Notes under the pieces: model-generated | Database searches by the model: none | Seen by the model: only the letters and a program-made list of their open reading frames with translations | What the model was told of the DNA's origin: nothing | Made by a program: the position numbers and the translations under genes | NCBI GenBank assembly: GCA_023957775.1 | Contig: JAMLGR010000011.1 | Span: 1-64,000, forward strand | From: Fimbriimonadaceae bacterium | GTDB taxonomy: Bacteria; Armatimonadota; Fimbriimonadia; Fimbriimonadales; Fimbriimonadaceae | Length of the DNA: 64,000 nucleotides | Reading direction: 5' to 3' | In this document: positions 9,158 to 17,025 of the stretch, piece by piece | Layout of the letters: each line of letters begins with the position of its first letter | Position numbering within the stretch: the first letter of the stretch is position 1

Positions 9158-10028
9158 CCACACGTTTCCCCGGGCCCAACGCCCGGGCGACGGCGATTGC
9201 GCTGAACACGTTGGCACCCGCGGTGGGACCGCAGTAGATGCCCTCCTCGCGCCATAGGCGGCGGGCGGTCTCGAACGCGTCCTCGTCGGAGACGGCCACG
9301 ATCTCGTCGATCAAGTCCTGACGGCAACCGGCTGGGACGAACCCGGCGCCCATGCCCTCCAGCCGGTGGCCCAAATAAGGCCCCACCCCCGCCAGAGCTC
9401 GGCATTTCTCAGGCTCGACCGCCACACATCGGGTTGACGGGTTCGCCGCCTTCAGCACCTCGGAGTTGCCGGAGAAGCACCCTCCCGTTCCCACGCCCAT
9501 CACGAAGGCATCCACGTTGCCCAACTCCGTGAGGATCTCGTGACCCATCGCGTGGTACCCCGCTCGGTTGTCGGGGTTCTCGAACTGCTGGGTCCAGAAC
9601 GTGTTGGGTTCGGACGCCAGTTCGCGCACCTTGGCCAGACCGCGCTGGATCAACTCGGGGGTGACCTTGCCGTTCTCGCTCGGAATGATCTCGACCGTCG
9701 CCCCGAACCCGCGCATCGTCTTGGGCTTGTCCTCCGAGAACGCGGCGGACGCGAAGAACTGCGCGCGGTACCCCTTGGCCGCGCAGATCATCGCAAGGGA
9801 AGAGCCCGTGCTGCCGCCCGTGTACTCCACCACGCGACCGCCCGCGGTCAACTCGCCGCGCCGCTCCGCCCCTTCGACCATCGAGAGCGCCATACGGTCC
9901 TTCATGCTGCCAGTCGGGTTGGTGCCTTCGAGCTTCACAAAGATCTCGGCACCGTCAGGATCGGGCATCCGGACGAGGCGGACCAAGGGCGTGTTGCCAA
10001 TCGTGGAGAGGATAGAGCGTCGAGGCAT
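9099..10028 (-). CDS. PLP-dependent cysteine synthase family protein
   Basis: A 309-aa fold-type II PLP enzyme of the CysK/CysM class, making cysteine from O-acetylserine (or O-phosphoserine) and sulfide. The N-terminal IGNTPLVRL, the Schiff-base Lys in NPTGSMKDR, the substrate loop TGGSTG and the glycine loop MGVGTGG are all present. The start is set at the ATG of MPRRSILSTIGN. A CATCAT hexamer 6 nt upstream may be its -10. The in-frame sequence further upstream is Cys/Phe-rich and runs through the repeat element, so it is not coding. It overlaps the convergent beta-helix gene by 59 nt. Confidence 0.9.
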   Translation of the reverse strand: MPRRSILSTIGNTPLVRLVRMPDPDGAEIFVKLEGTNPTGSMKDRMALSMVEGAERRGELTAGGRVVEYTGGSTGSSLAMICAAKGYRAQFFASAAFSEDKPKTMRGFGATVEIIPSENGKVTPELIQRGLAKVRELASEPNTFWTQQFENPDNRAGYHAMGHEILTELGNVDAFVMGVGTGGCFSGNSEVLKAANPSTRCVAVEPEKCRALAGVGPYLGHRLEGMGAGFVPAGCRQDLIDEIVAVSDEDAFETARRLWREEGIYCGPTAGANVFSAIAVARALGPGKRVVTVICDSGLKYLAGDLVGA

Positions 10029-10039
10029 GCGTGGATGAT

Positions 10040-10235
10040 GAACCAGGGGGAACCATAGAAGCCACAGAAACGGGATTGATGTGGAACCACAGAAGGCACA
10101 GAAACCACAGAATATGGGGTTGCAACGGAACCGCGGATCAGCAGGGATTGCACTGAACGTGGCCTGCCCATCCGTGTCGATCCGCGCCAATCCGTGGTCC
10201 TTCCCTTCTGTGCTTTCTGTGGCTCCTCCCTTAGG
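10040..10235. repeat. Imperfect inverted element built of CACAGAA and ATCCGTGG-type words
   Basis: The left side (10052-10111) holds repeats of the type AACCACAGAAGGCACAGAA. The right side (10205-10231) holds its complement, TCTGTGCTTTCTGTGGCT. Inside, ACCGCGGAT near 10130 faces ATCCGTGGT near 10192. The whole intergenic stretch before the toxin-antitoxin pair is therefore a degenerate long inverted repeat. No open reading frame in it looks real. I know of no assigned function. Confidence 0.6.
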
Positions 10236-10286
10236 CCCACGGACAAACTAGGTTCCGTGCTGCCCTCTCAAGGAACCTACAGAGTC

Positions 10287-10299
10287 ATGACGACGTCAT
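10287..10299 (+). promoter_or_regulatory. Inverted repeat ATGACG-A-CGTCAT, probable antitoxin operator
   Basis: A perfect 6-bp inverted repeat with one central base lies 18 nt upstream of the antitoxin ATG. AGGAA at 10306-10310 is the likely ribosome site. AbrB/MazE-type antitoxins usually bind such palindromes to autoregulate their operon. The match to this gene is inferred from position. Confidence 0.55.
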
Positions 10300-10316
10300 A
10301 ACATTAGGAAACGGCC

Positions 10317-10523
10317 ATGAGGAAGAAACTGCAGCAAACGGGCAACTCGCGCGCGCTGATCATCAACAAGGAGATGCTGCGCCACCTCGGCGTCGCCGAG
10401 GTGGTGGAGGTGCGCTACATCGAGGGCGGGATCCTCCTTACGAACCCCGACACCCCGGCCTCCGAGTTTGCACGCGCGTTCTCCACCAAGCACGGACGGG
10501 CGATGAAGCGTCTGGCAGAGTAG
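10317..10523 (+). CDS. AbrB/MazE-type antitoxin
   Basis: A 68-aa protein. The swapped-hairpin DNA-binding motif typical of MazE/PemI/AbrB proteins is clear: KLQQTGNSRALIINKEML, then VAEVVEVRYIEGGILLTNP. The C-terminal 20 residues are the expected toxin-wrapping region. It lies 2 nt upstream of a Doc toxin gene in one operon. Pairing an AbrB-type antitoxin with Doc, rather than Phd with Doc, is a known variation. Confidence 0.85.
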   Translation: MRKKLQQTGNSRALIINKEMLRHLGVAEVVEVRYIEGGILLTNPDTPASEFARAFSTKHGRAMKRLAE

Positions 10524-10525
10524 CG

Positions 10526-10912
10526 GTGGAGTACCTGTCGGTCGAGGAGGTAGTGGACATCCACGCGGAGACTCTACGGCTGAACGGCGGCTCCCCTGGG
10601 ATTCTGGATTTCGGACGCCTCGAATCGGCGATTGGCGCCGCGCGCCAGACCTTCGACGGTCGTCCGCTCTACGACACGATCGGGTCGGTCGCCGCCGCAC
10701 TCTGGCACTCGCTCTCTTCAAACCATCCGTTCGTGGACGGCAACAAGCGCACTGCGGCGATCGCCGCCGCCTACTTCGCCCACAAGAACCGGTGGGAACT
10801 GGCTTTGGACGACGACCAGATCATTGAGATCGGACTCGGCATGGCCGATGGAACGCTGGATCGGGCCGACGTCCTCAGTCGGGTGGAAGCTGCCGCTCGC
10901 CCGATGGAGTAG
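10526..10912 (+). CDS. doc: Death-on-curing (Doc) family toxin
   Basis: A 128-aa Fic-fold protein with the Doc signature HPFVDGNKR at residues 67-75. Doc enzymes phosphorylate EF-Tu and stop translation. The conserved EEVVDIHAETL start and LESAI segment also match the family. The GTG start at 10526 lies 2 nt after the antitoxin stop, so translation is probably coupled. The active-site motif is intact, so the toxin should be functional. Confidence 0.9.
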   Translation: MEYLSVEEVVDIHAETLRLNGGSPGILDFGRLESAIGAARQTFDGRPLYDTIGSVAAALWHSLSSNHPFVDGNKRTAAIAAAYFAHKNRWELALDDDQIIEIGLGMADGTLDRADVLSRVEAAARPME

Positions 10913-10968
10913 TAAACAGCCGGGTGGCGCTGAAGCGACGCAATCCAAACCCGCAGTTGCCAACCGGA

Positions 10969-11466
10969 CTACTCGTTCGGAAGTTCCAATTGCGGGGCTG
11001 GCCCGGGTAGCCAGCGTCGGATGCCGATTCCCGCCAACCAGCCGGCGCCCGTGGCAGCCAGTTCCGCTACTACGATTCGAGAGAGGTACAACGGCCAGTT
11101 GGAGATGACTTCGCCAACGACCCAGCGGACGAACCCGCCGCACAGCGGCGCGAGCACGACCGTGGCGCCAAGGACCGTTGCCACAGAGAACAACCGATGC
11201 CGCCGGTCCGGCGAGAGGACCGCCCCAAAGGTGAAGCAAAGGCCGATGGCGAGCCACCACTGGAGGCCGTTCCATTCGGTCAGCATGCCAGTCATCATGC
11301 TGAACAACCCCAGCCACTGGGCAACAAGGAACGCGGCCACAAGACACGTGGCCGTTGTGGTAGCCAAGGGAGGACTCTCGATGGACCTTCGACTGGGCGG
11401 CGTCCCATGGAGGCGTCGGATAGCCTCTTCGATGAAGGCTTCCTCGATGCCTGCCTCGCCAGCCAC
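10969..11466 (-). CDS. Small membrane protein, four predicted helices
   Basis: A 165-aa protein that I do not recognise. A short charged start (GEAGIEEAFIEEAIRRLHG) precedes four hydrophobic stretches centred near LVAAFLVAQWLGLFSMM, WWLAIGLCFTFGAVL, FSVATVLGATVVLAPL and IVVAELAATGAGWLAGI. The frame stays open upstream through the DUF1501 gene, but that part is Arg-rich shadow sequence. I placed the start at the GTG at 11466, 59 nt after the DUF1501 stop. It is probably the last gene of the cytochrome/DUF1501 operon. Confidence 0.55.
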   Translation of the reverse strand: MAGEAGIEEAFIEEAIRRLHGTPPSRRSIESPPLATTTATCLVAAFLVAQWLGLFSMMTGMLTEWNGLQWWLAIGLCFTFGAVLSPDRRHRLFSVATVLGATVVLAPLCGGFVRWVVGEVISNWPLYLSRIVVAELAATGAGWLAGIGIRRWLPGPAPQLELPNE

Positions 11467-11525
11467 AAGGGGCTGTAAGTATGCGTCTCGGGCGCGAAGC
11501 GCCGCTGCGTGAGACTCGCCCCCAC

Positions 11526-12986
11526 CTACCTCAGCCAATCGTCCACGATCGAGCCCGACACGTCCGTGAGCCGGAAATCGCGACCCTGATACCGGAACGT
11601 GAGGCGCTCGTGGTCGATGCCGAGCAGGTGCAGCAGCGTGGCGTGCAGGTCGTGGACGCTCACGGGGTCCTTCACCACGTTGTAGGAGAAGTCGTCCGTC
11701 TCGCCGTACGACACGCCGCCCTTGATGCCCCCGCCGGCGAGCCAGATCGAGAAGCACCGAGGGTGGTGGTCGCGACCGTAGTCCGTGTCGGTGAGGGTGC
11801 CCTGCGAGTACACGGTTCGCCCGAACTCCCCGCCCCACACCACCAGCGTGTCGTCGAGCATCCCGCGCTGCTTGAGATCCTTGACGAGCGCCGCCGAAGG
11901 CTGGTCCGTGTCGAACGCCTGGCCCTGCATGGCCTTCGGAAGGTTGAAGTGCTGATCCCAACCCATGTGGAACAGCTGCATGAACCGTACGCCGCGCTCC
12001 GCCATTCGCCGTGCGAGCAGGCAGTTGTAGGCGTACGAGCCCGGGCGTTTGACCTCCGGGCCGTACATCTCGAGCACGCTCTCCGGCTCCTTCGAGATGT
12101 CGAGCAGCTCGGGAACCGACGTTTGCATCCGGAACGCCAGCTCGTACTGGCTGATGCGGGTGTCGACTTCGGGATCCCCACTCACGGCCTTTCGGATCTT
12201 GTTCAGCCCCATCAGGTCGTCGAGCATCTCGCGCCGCGTCTCGCGGTCCACGCCGTGCGGGTCCGAAAGGAACAGCACGGGATCGCCCGTGTTGCGGAAC
12301 TTCACGCCCTGGTGCGTCGTGGGCAGGAAGCCCGAGCCCCACAACCGGTCGTAGAGAGGCTGGTCGTCCTTGCGCCCGGTGCCGACGCTGGTGAGCACCA
12401 CGTAGGCGGGCAGGTCGTTGTTCAACGTGCCCAACCCGTAGCTGAGCCACGAGCCGATGCTCGGCCTGCCCGCAAGCTGGAATCCGGTCTGGAAGAACGT
12501 GACCGCGGGGTCGTGGTTGATCGCGTCGGTGTACATGGACCTCACCACGCACAGCTCGTCGGCGATGTCCGCCAGGTGCGGCAGCAGTTCGCTGAACCAC
12601 GCCCCGCCCTGGCCGTGCTGCGAGAACTTGAAGATCGAGTTCACGACGGGGAACTTCTTCTGGCCGCTGGTCATGCCCGTGAGCCGTTGGCCCATGCGGA
12701 TGCTGGCGGGCAGATCTTCGCCGCGCATCGCAGCCAACTTCGGTTTCGGGTCGAAGAGCTCCATTTGGCTGGGGGCGCCGGACTGGAAGAGGTAGATCAC
12801 GCGGTTGGCCTTCGGCGCGAAGTGGGGCACGCCCGGCAGGCCGCCGAACCGCTTGGCGTCCTGCAAGGGCGCTGCGAACCCCTCCTGCGTCAACAAACCG
12901 GCGAGCGCCGCGATCCCGAGCCCGCCCGTGCCCTTGAGGAACGTGCGTCGGTTGAACTGGTCCTGAAGTTGGAAGAGGGGATTCAC
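11526..12986 (-). CDS. DUF1501 domain-containing exported protein
   Basis: A 486-aa protein of the DUF1501 family, related to the sulfatase/alkaline-phosphatase superfamily. The Tat signal is [13 protein letters not shown]. Conserved family features follow: [10 protein letters not shown], the [14 protein letters not shown] segment, [17 protein letters not shown] and GRDHHP. The GTG start is 2 nt after the stop of the cytochrome-type gene, whose last codons provide the AAGGAG ribosome site. DUF1501 genes almost always follow a DUF1549/DUF1553 cytochrome in such bacteria. The biochemical role is not established. Confidence 0.92.
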   Translation of the reverse strand: MNPLFQLQDQFNRRTFLKGTGGLGIAALAGLLTQEGFAAPLQDAKRFGGLPGVPHFAPKANRVIYLFQSGAPSQMELFDPKPKLAAMRGEDLPASIRMGQRLTGMTSGQKKFPVVNSIFKFSQHGQGGAWFSELLPHLADIADELCVVRSMYTDAINHDPAVTFFQTGFQLAGRPSIGSWLSYGLGTLNNDLPAYVVLTSVGTGRKDDQPLYDRLWGSGFLPTTHQGVKFRNTGDPVLFLSDPHGVDRETRREMLDDLMGLNKIRKAVSGDPEVDTRISQYELAFRMQTSVPELLDISKEPESVLEMYGPEVKRPGSYAYNCLLARRMAERGVRFMQLFHMGWDQHFNLPKAMQGQAFDTDQPSAALVKDLKQRGMLDDTLVVWGGEFGRTVYSQGTLTDTDYGRDHHPRCFSIWLAGGGIKGGVSYGETDDFSYNVVKDPVSVHDLHATLLHLLGIDHERLTFRYQGRDFRLTDVSGSIVDDWLR

Positions 12987-12988
12987 AT

Positions 12989-15900
12989 CTACTCCTTGGT
13001 CACGGTCTCGTCGAGGTTGAGAATGGTGCTGGTCGCGATCGTGTAGGCCGCGAGGACCGCGGGCTCGACCGATGGGTCGATCGGCGCGTCGCCCTCGGCC
13101 AGCAGTTCCTTGGCCGCGGCGGGATCGGCGCGGTATTTGGCGAGGCGCTTGGCGAAGCCGCTCTCGAGGATCGACAACTCCTTGTCGGTCGGCGGGCGGC
13201 ACAGGGCGAGTTCGAACGCCTTGGCCAACCGCTCCCGCGGGGTGCTCCCCAGCTTCATCACGCGCTGGGCGAGGACGCGCGACGCCTCCACGTAGGTGGG
13301 GTCGTTCATCATCGCGAGCGCTTGGAGCGGCGTGTCGGTGATCGCGCGGCGCACGCGGCACGTCTCGCGGGACGGCACGTCGAACAGCAGCATGTTCGGC
13401 GGCGCGGCCGTGCGCTTCCAGATCGTGTAGAGGCTGCGCCGGTAGAGGCCGTCCCCCTTGTCGGGCATGTAGTTGCGCAGGTTGCCGTACACGTTCGTTT
13501 CGTCCCAGATGCCCTTGGGCTGATAGGGGCGCACGGAGGGCCCGCCCAACTTCTCGACCAGGAGCCCGCTCACAAACAGCGCTTGGTCGCGCAACACCTC
13601 GCCAGGGAGCCGATGGCGTGGGCCGCGGCTCACCAATAGGTTCTTCGGATCGGCTTCGAGCAGCTCGGGAGTGACCGCCGACGATTGGCGGTAGGCCGCG
13701 CTCGTCACGATCTTCTTCCACATCGCCTTGAGGTCCCAGCCGGACTCCATGAAGTCCACCGCCAGGGTGTCGAGCAGTTCGGGGTGCGTGGGGAAGGAGG
13801 CGCGCGTGCCGAAGTCTTCGCTGGTCTCCACGATGCCCGTGCCGAAGCAACGCGCCCACATGCGGTTCACGGCGACGCGCGCGGTCAGCGGGTTGTCCTT
13901 CGAGACGATCCACTCCGCGAGACCGAGACGGTTGTCGGGCGCGCCCTTCGGCAGGGGCGGGAGAAACGCGGGAACACTGGCGGTCACCTTGTCGCCGTGC
14001 TGGTCGTACTGCCCGCGGATCAACACGAAACAATCGCGCGGCGTGGGCATCTCCTCCATCACCATCACCGTCGTGATCTCCGAATCGACCTTCTTGCGCC
14101 GCTCCTCGGAGGTCGCGAGTTCGGCGACCTGTTTGCGGAACGCGGGGTCGGTCTCCTCCAGCCATGCACGGGCGACGAGCTTCTGCTGTTCGGGGGTGCG
14201 GTCCTTCGCGGGGATCGCAAGCAACCGCGCCGCGGGACGGACATCGGCCAGGCGAGCGACCTCCTCGGGCTTCAACGCGCGGCTATAGATCGCCAGGTCG
14301 TCGACCCGGCCGCTGAACATGTTCGCTCCCGTGCGCCGCCCCACGGTGAGGGGCACCGTCGTGCGGATCGTGCCCTTCAGGGCGTCTCGCTCGACCTCTT
14401 TCTCCACGGGCTTGCCGTCGATGTAGATCTTCACCCCATCGGGCTTGCGCGAACCGTCCACGGTCACGAACACGTGGCTCCACTGCTTGAGCGGAATCTT
14501 GGTTTTCGAGGTGACCTTGAGAGCGTCGTCCGGCCACTTGTCGATCAGGTGGACCATCGGCTGGCCCGCGGCGAAGAAGAGGTCCCAGCCGCGGAAGTCG
14601 TTCGGGCTGTCCATCCGGGCGATGGCCGCCCCGTTCCCGTCCTCGGGGTAGATCCACGCGCCGTACGAGAAAGCGTCTTTTGAGTCGAATTCGCCGACCT
14701 GCCCGAGGTCGAGGTACGCGTCGGGTTTGGTGACCACCGCGCCGGTGGAGCGTCCGAGATCGTCGGCCACGGGACCCTCGGACTTGGGTTCGGGCGCCTG
14801 GCCTGCGGCAACCTTGGAGTGCGCGCCCAGAACGTAACGCGCCACGAGGCTCTCCCGAACGGGTGCGGGCGGGTGGGCGGCTCCCTTCCAGGAGGCGGCT
14901 TGTTCGACGCTCCCTGCGATGCGCTGGTCGACCACCGCCTGTTGCTTCTGAACCAGCGCCATCAGCCGCGCCAGTTCGGTCCGCTGCTCGGGGTACGGCG
15001 CGCGCATGAGGGGCGGATGGTTGACCGGCCGCTCCTCTCCGGTGCCGCTTTCGGGCACGTTGTTGAAGTAGGCGAAGAGGCTGTAGAACTCCTTCTGCGA
15101 GATGGGATCGTACTTGTGGTCGTGGCAGCGCGCGCACCCGGCGGTCAGGCCGAGCCACGTCTCCGAGGTCGTTTCCACGCGGTCGATCACGTTCTCGACG
15201 CGCCACTCCTCGGCGATCACGCCTCCTTCGGTGTTGATGCGGTGGTTGCGGTTGAAGCCCGTGGCGAGCTTCTGGTCGAAGGTCGCATTGGGGAGCAGGT
15301 CGCCGGCGAGTTGCTCGATTGTGAATTCGTCGTACGGCATGTTCTTGTTGAACGCGGCGATGACCCAGTCGCGCCAGCGGTACTGGTAGCGCTCGTAGTC
15401 CGCCTGGTAGCCGTTGCTGTCCGCGTACCGGGCGTAATCCATCCAGTCCATCGCCATGCGCTCCCCGTAGCGGGGCGAAGCCAGGAGGCGGTCCACCTGT
15501 TTCTCGTAGGCGTTGGGGCTCTTGTCGCGCAGGAAGGCGGCGAGCTCCTCGGGAGTGGGCGGCAGCCCCGTGAGGTCGAGCGCCACGCGGCGCAGGAGGG
15601 TGGCCTTGTCAGCCTCGGGGCTGGGGTGGAGACCCGCGCCTTCGAGTCGGGCGAGGACGAAGCGGTCGATCTCGTTGCGCGGCCATTTCGTGTCTTTGAC
15701 GAGCGGCAGCGGCGCCTTGACGGGCTTGACCCAACCCCAGTGCTCCTTGAACTCGGCCCCCTGCTTGATCCAATCCTCGAGCGCCTGCTTCTCGTCGTCG
15801 GAGAGAGTTTTGTGCGAATCGGGCGGCGGCATCTGGCCGGGGCCGTCGAGTCGGATCCGGCGCACCAGCTCGCTCTGTTCGGGGTGGCCGGGGACGATCG

Positions 15901-16135
15901 CGCGCTCGCCGTTGGGCAGGGTCTTGGTCGCGCGTTCGAACGTGTCGAGCCGCAGGCCGGCGAACCCGTCTCCCGTCGACGGACCGTGGCACGACGAGCA
16001 CTTGCCGAGGATGGGCCGGATGTCGCGGTTGAATTCGATCTTCGCTTCCGGCTTCGGGGCGGGAGTCGGGCGGGAGGCGAGTCCGGCGGTGAGAAGGGCG
16101 AGGCTTGCCAGGGGCAACCACGTGCGCGACGTCAT
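12989..16135 (-). CDS. Planctomycete-type cytochrome c with DUF1549, LamG-like and DUF1553 domains
   Basis: A 1048-aa secreted protein. The signal peptide covers about residues 1-22. The PSCyt1 haem c site CSSCH is at about 46-50. PSCyt2/DUF1549 follows (about 150-360), with a second CxxCH, CARCH, at about 334-338. A concanavalin/LamG-like insert lies at about 430-620 ([29 protein letters not shown]). DUF1553 ends the protein ([25 protein letters not shown]). The LamG insert is absent from the paralogue at 34889. TATACT sits 6 nt before the ATG, so the transcript may be leaderless. It is thought to act in periplasmic electron transfer or carbohydrate handling, but the activity is unproven. 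Confidence 0.92.
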   Translation of the reverse strand: MTSRTWLPLASLALLTAGLASRPTPAPKPEAKIEFNRDIRPILGKCSSCHGPSTGDGFAGLRLDTFERATKTLPNGERAIVPGHPEQSELVRRIRLDGPGQMPPPDSHKTLSDDEKQALEDWIKQGAEFKEHWGWVKPVKAPLPLVKDTKWPRNEIDRFVLARLEGAGLHPSPEADKATLLRRVALDLTGLPPTPEELAAFLRDKSPNAYEKQVDRLLASPRYGERMAMDWMDYARYADSNGYQADYERYQYRWRDWVIAAFNKNMPYDEFTIEQLAGDLLPNATFDQKLATGFNRNHRINTEGGVIAEEWRVENVIDRVETTSETWLGLTAGCARCHDHKYDPISQKEFYSLFAYFNNVPESGTGEERPVNHPPLMRAPYPEQRTELARLMALVQKQQAVVDQRIAGSVEQAASWKGAAHPPAPVRESLVARYVLGAHSKVAAGQAPEPKSEGPVADDLGRSTGAVVTKPDAYLDLGQVGEFDSKDAFSYGAWIYPEDGNGAAIARMDSPNDFRGWDLFFAAGQPMVHLIDKWPDDALKVTSKTKIPLKQWSHVFVTVDGSRKPDGVKIYIDGKPVEKEVERDALKGTIRTTVPLTVGRRTGANMFSGRVDDLAIYSRALKPEEVARLADVRPAARLLAIPAKDRTPEQQKLVARAWLEETDPAFRKQVAELATSEERRKKVDSEITTVMVMEEMPTPRDCFVLIRGQYDQHGDKVTASVPAFLPPLPKGAPDNRLGLAEWIVSKDNPLTARVAVNRMWARCFGTGIVETSEDFGTRASFPTHPELLDTLAVDFMESGWDLKAMWKKIVTSAAYRQSSAVTPELLEADPKNLLVSRGPRHRLPGEVLRDQALFVSGLLVEKLGGPSVRPYQPKGIWDETNVYGNLRNYMPDKGDGLYRRSLYTIWKRTAAPPNMLLFDVPSRETCRVRRAITDTPLQALAMMNDPTYVEASRVLAQRVMKLGSTPRERLAKAFELALCRPPTDKELSILESGFAKRLAKYRADPAAAKELLAEGDAPIDPSVEPAVLAAYTIATSTILNLDETVTKE

Positions 16136-16141
16136 GGTTTG

Positions 16142-16147
16142 AGTATA
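16142..16147 (-). promoter_or_regulatory. -10-like TATACT adjacent to the cytochrome gene start
   Basis: On the minus strand TATACT is followed by 6 nt and then the ATG at 16135. No Shine-Dalgarno site fits in between. This is the best match to consensus among the start-proximal hexamers. Confidence 0.55.
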
Positions 16148-16152
16148 CGAGG

Positions 16153-16186
16153 GGTGGTTGGTGGTTTGTGGTTAATGGTTTGTGGG
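16153..16186. repeat. Heptanucleotide-type tract (complement of CACAAACCA)
   Basis: An imperfect repeat of TGGTTTG-like 7-mers fills the gap between the cytochrome and nucleotidyltransferase genes. Its complement matches the tracts at 30198-30225 and 32527-32554. Confidence 0.6.
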
Positions 16187-16201
16187 GCAGGGCGCCGGCG
16201 C

Positions 16202-16789
16202 CTAGCTCAGACCCACTTCCTTGAAGCTCGCTTCCAACAAGGCTTGTACATCGAGGCGAGTAGCCCACTCCCTCAGATAGCCGACGTCGAGTTGACTTGC
16301 CTGCACCTCGAGCACCTGCACCGCGTCGTTCCACTGCCGTTCGCTGGCCCGGTTACCCGATTCGTACCATCGCAGTTTGTTCAGCACAATGTCTTCGGGC
16401 GTCTGGACCATGCATGCCAACCCTTCGGCCAGCACGACGGGCTTGGCTCGATCCAGGACGCTTTGGCCGAACGGCTCGTCGCCCACGAGGAAGAAATCGA
16501 TCTTGTACACGTGCTCGACGTGGAGGGCCTGGACCATGCGGTAGTCGTCTTTGATGGCAAGCGCGCCAAGCAGTTCAGACTCGCTGATGAGGTAGTCGGG
16601 AGTGAACGCCGCCAAGAACTCCAAACCGCGTTCCTCGGATAGCGCGACATTGATATCAAAGTCGTTTGTGTATCGGGGCTGTCCCCAAACGCCGCTTGCT
16701 GCCGAGCCGCCGAGCGCGTAGGGCGAACCCAGCTTCTCGAGTCGGGCCACCACGTCCGCAAGCACAACCAGAGCGAACGACTCGTTCAC
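16202..16789 (-). CDS. Nucleotidyltransferase-fold protein (AbiEii/DUF6036-like)
   Basis: A 195-aa protein. The nucleotidyltransferase signature is ALGGSAASGVWG followed by RYTNDFDI, so a GGS helix and a D-x-D metal pair. PEDIVLNKLRWYESG in the second half is typical of AbiEii/MNT-like proteins. The GTG start overlaps the stop of the 61-aa gene upstream by 4 nt (GTGA), so they are translationally coupled. Small helical proteins paired with such enzymes can be toxin-antitoxin modules, but neither role is shown here. Confidence 0.75.
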   Translation of the reverse strand: MNESFALVVLADVVARLEKLGSPYALGGSAASGVWGQPRYTNDFDINVALSEERGLEFLAAFTPDYLISESELLGALAIKDDYRMVQALHVEHVYKIDFFLVGDEPFGQSVLDRAKPVVLAEGLACMVQTPEDIVLNKLRWYESGNRASERQWNDAVQVLEVQASQLDVGYLREWATRLDVQALLEASFKEVGLS

Positions 16790-16971
16790 GCGTGGCGTTC
16801 GAGGTGTTTGCGCCCCGCCTCGTTGATTTGACGGCCAAAAGCGATGCGGTCCAGAACCATGCGCAGACGCTGCTCGGGAGTCAGTTGGCGCAACAGTTCC
16901 ACGAAGCGGCGGTGCGCAAGATCGCTCGTGTCCAAGAGATCGGTTCGCCGGAGATGGGGACGGTGGAACAC
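16786..16971 (-). CDS. Small helical protein coupled to a nucleotidyltransferase
   Basis: A 61-aa protein. Its core DLAHRRFVELLRQLTPEQRL followed by RMVLDRIAFGRQ resembles small proteins with the pattern HRR-x-ELLR-x-LTPEQRL that often precede nucleotidyltransferase-like genes. I chose the GTG at 16971 because TACACT lies 6 nt upstream, the same spacing seen at many other starts here. It overlaps the next gene by 4 nt. Function unknown; it is a possible antitoxin or activator of its neighbour. Confidence 0.6.
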   Translation of the reverse strand: MFHRPHLRRTDLLDTSDLAHRRFVELLRQLTPEQRLRMVLDRIAFGRQINEAGRKHLERHA

Positions 16972-16977
16972 GGATGA

Positions 16978-16983
16978 AGTGTA
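16978..16983 (-). promoter_or_regulatory. -10-like TACACT before the 61-aa gene
   Basis: On the minus strand TACACT is followed by 6 nt and then GTG at 16971. A TTGTAC with a 15-nt spacer could be a weak -35. Confidence 0.45.
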
Positions 16984-17025
16984 CTGGAGGTGATCCCTGT
17001 ACAATGGAATCACTAGGGGAATCCG

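Noticed and set aside
10029-10190. N-terminal extension of cysteine synthase
   Set aside because: The Cys/Phe/Trp-rich extension is translated repeat DNA. The family N-terminus begins at MPRRSILSTIGN.
10029-10316. Riboswitch or T-box upstream of cysteine synthase
   Set aside because: No conserved riboswitch core was seen and a start-proximal hexamer leaves no leader. The structure present is a repeat element.
11467-12600. N-terminal extension of the membrane protein gene through the DUF1501 gene
   Set aside because: The extension is a shadow of DUF1501 coding sequence. Only the part after 11466 has protein-like hydrophobic segments.
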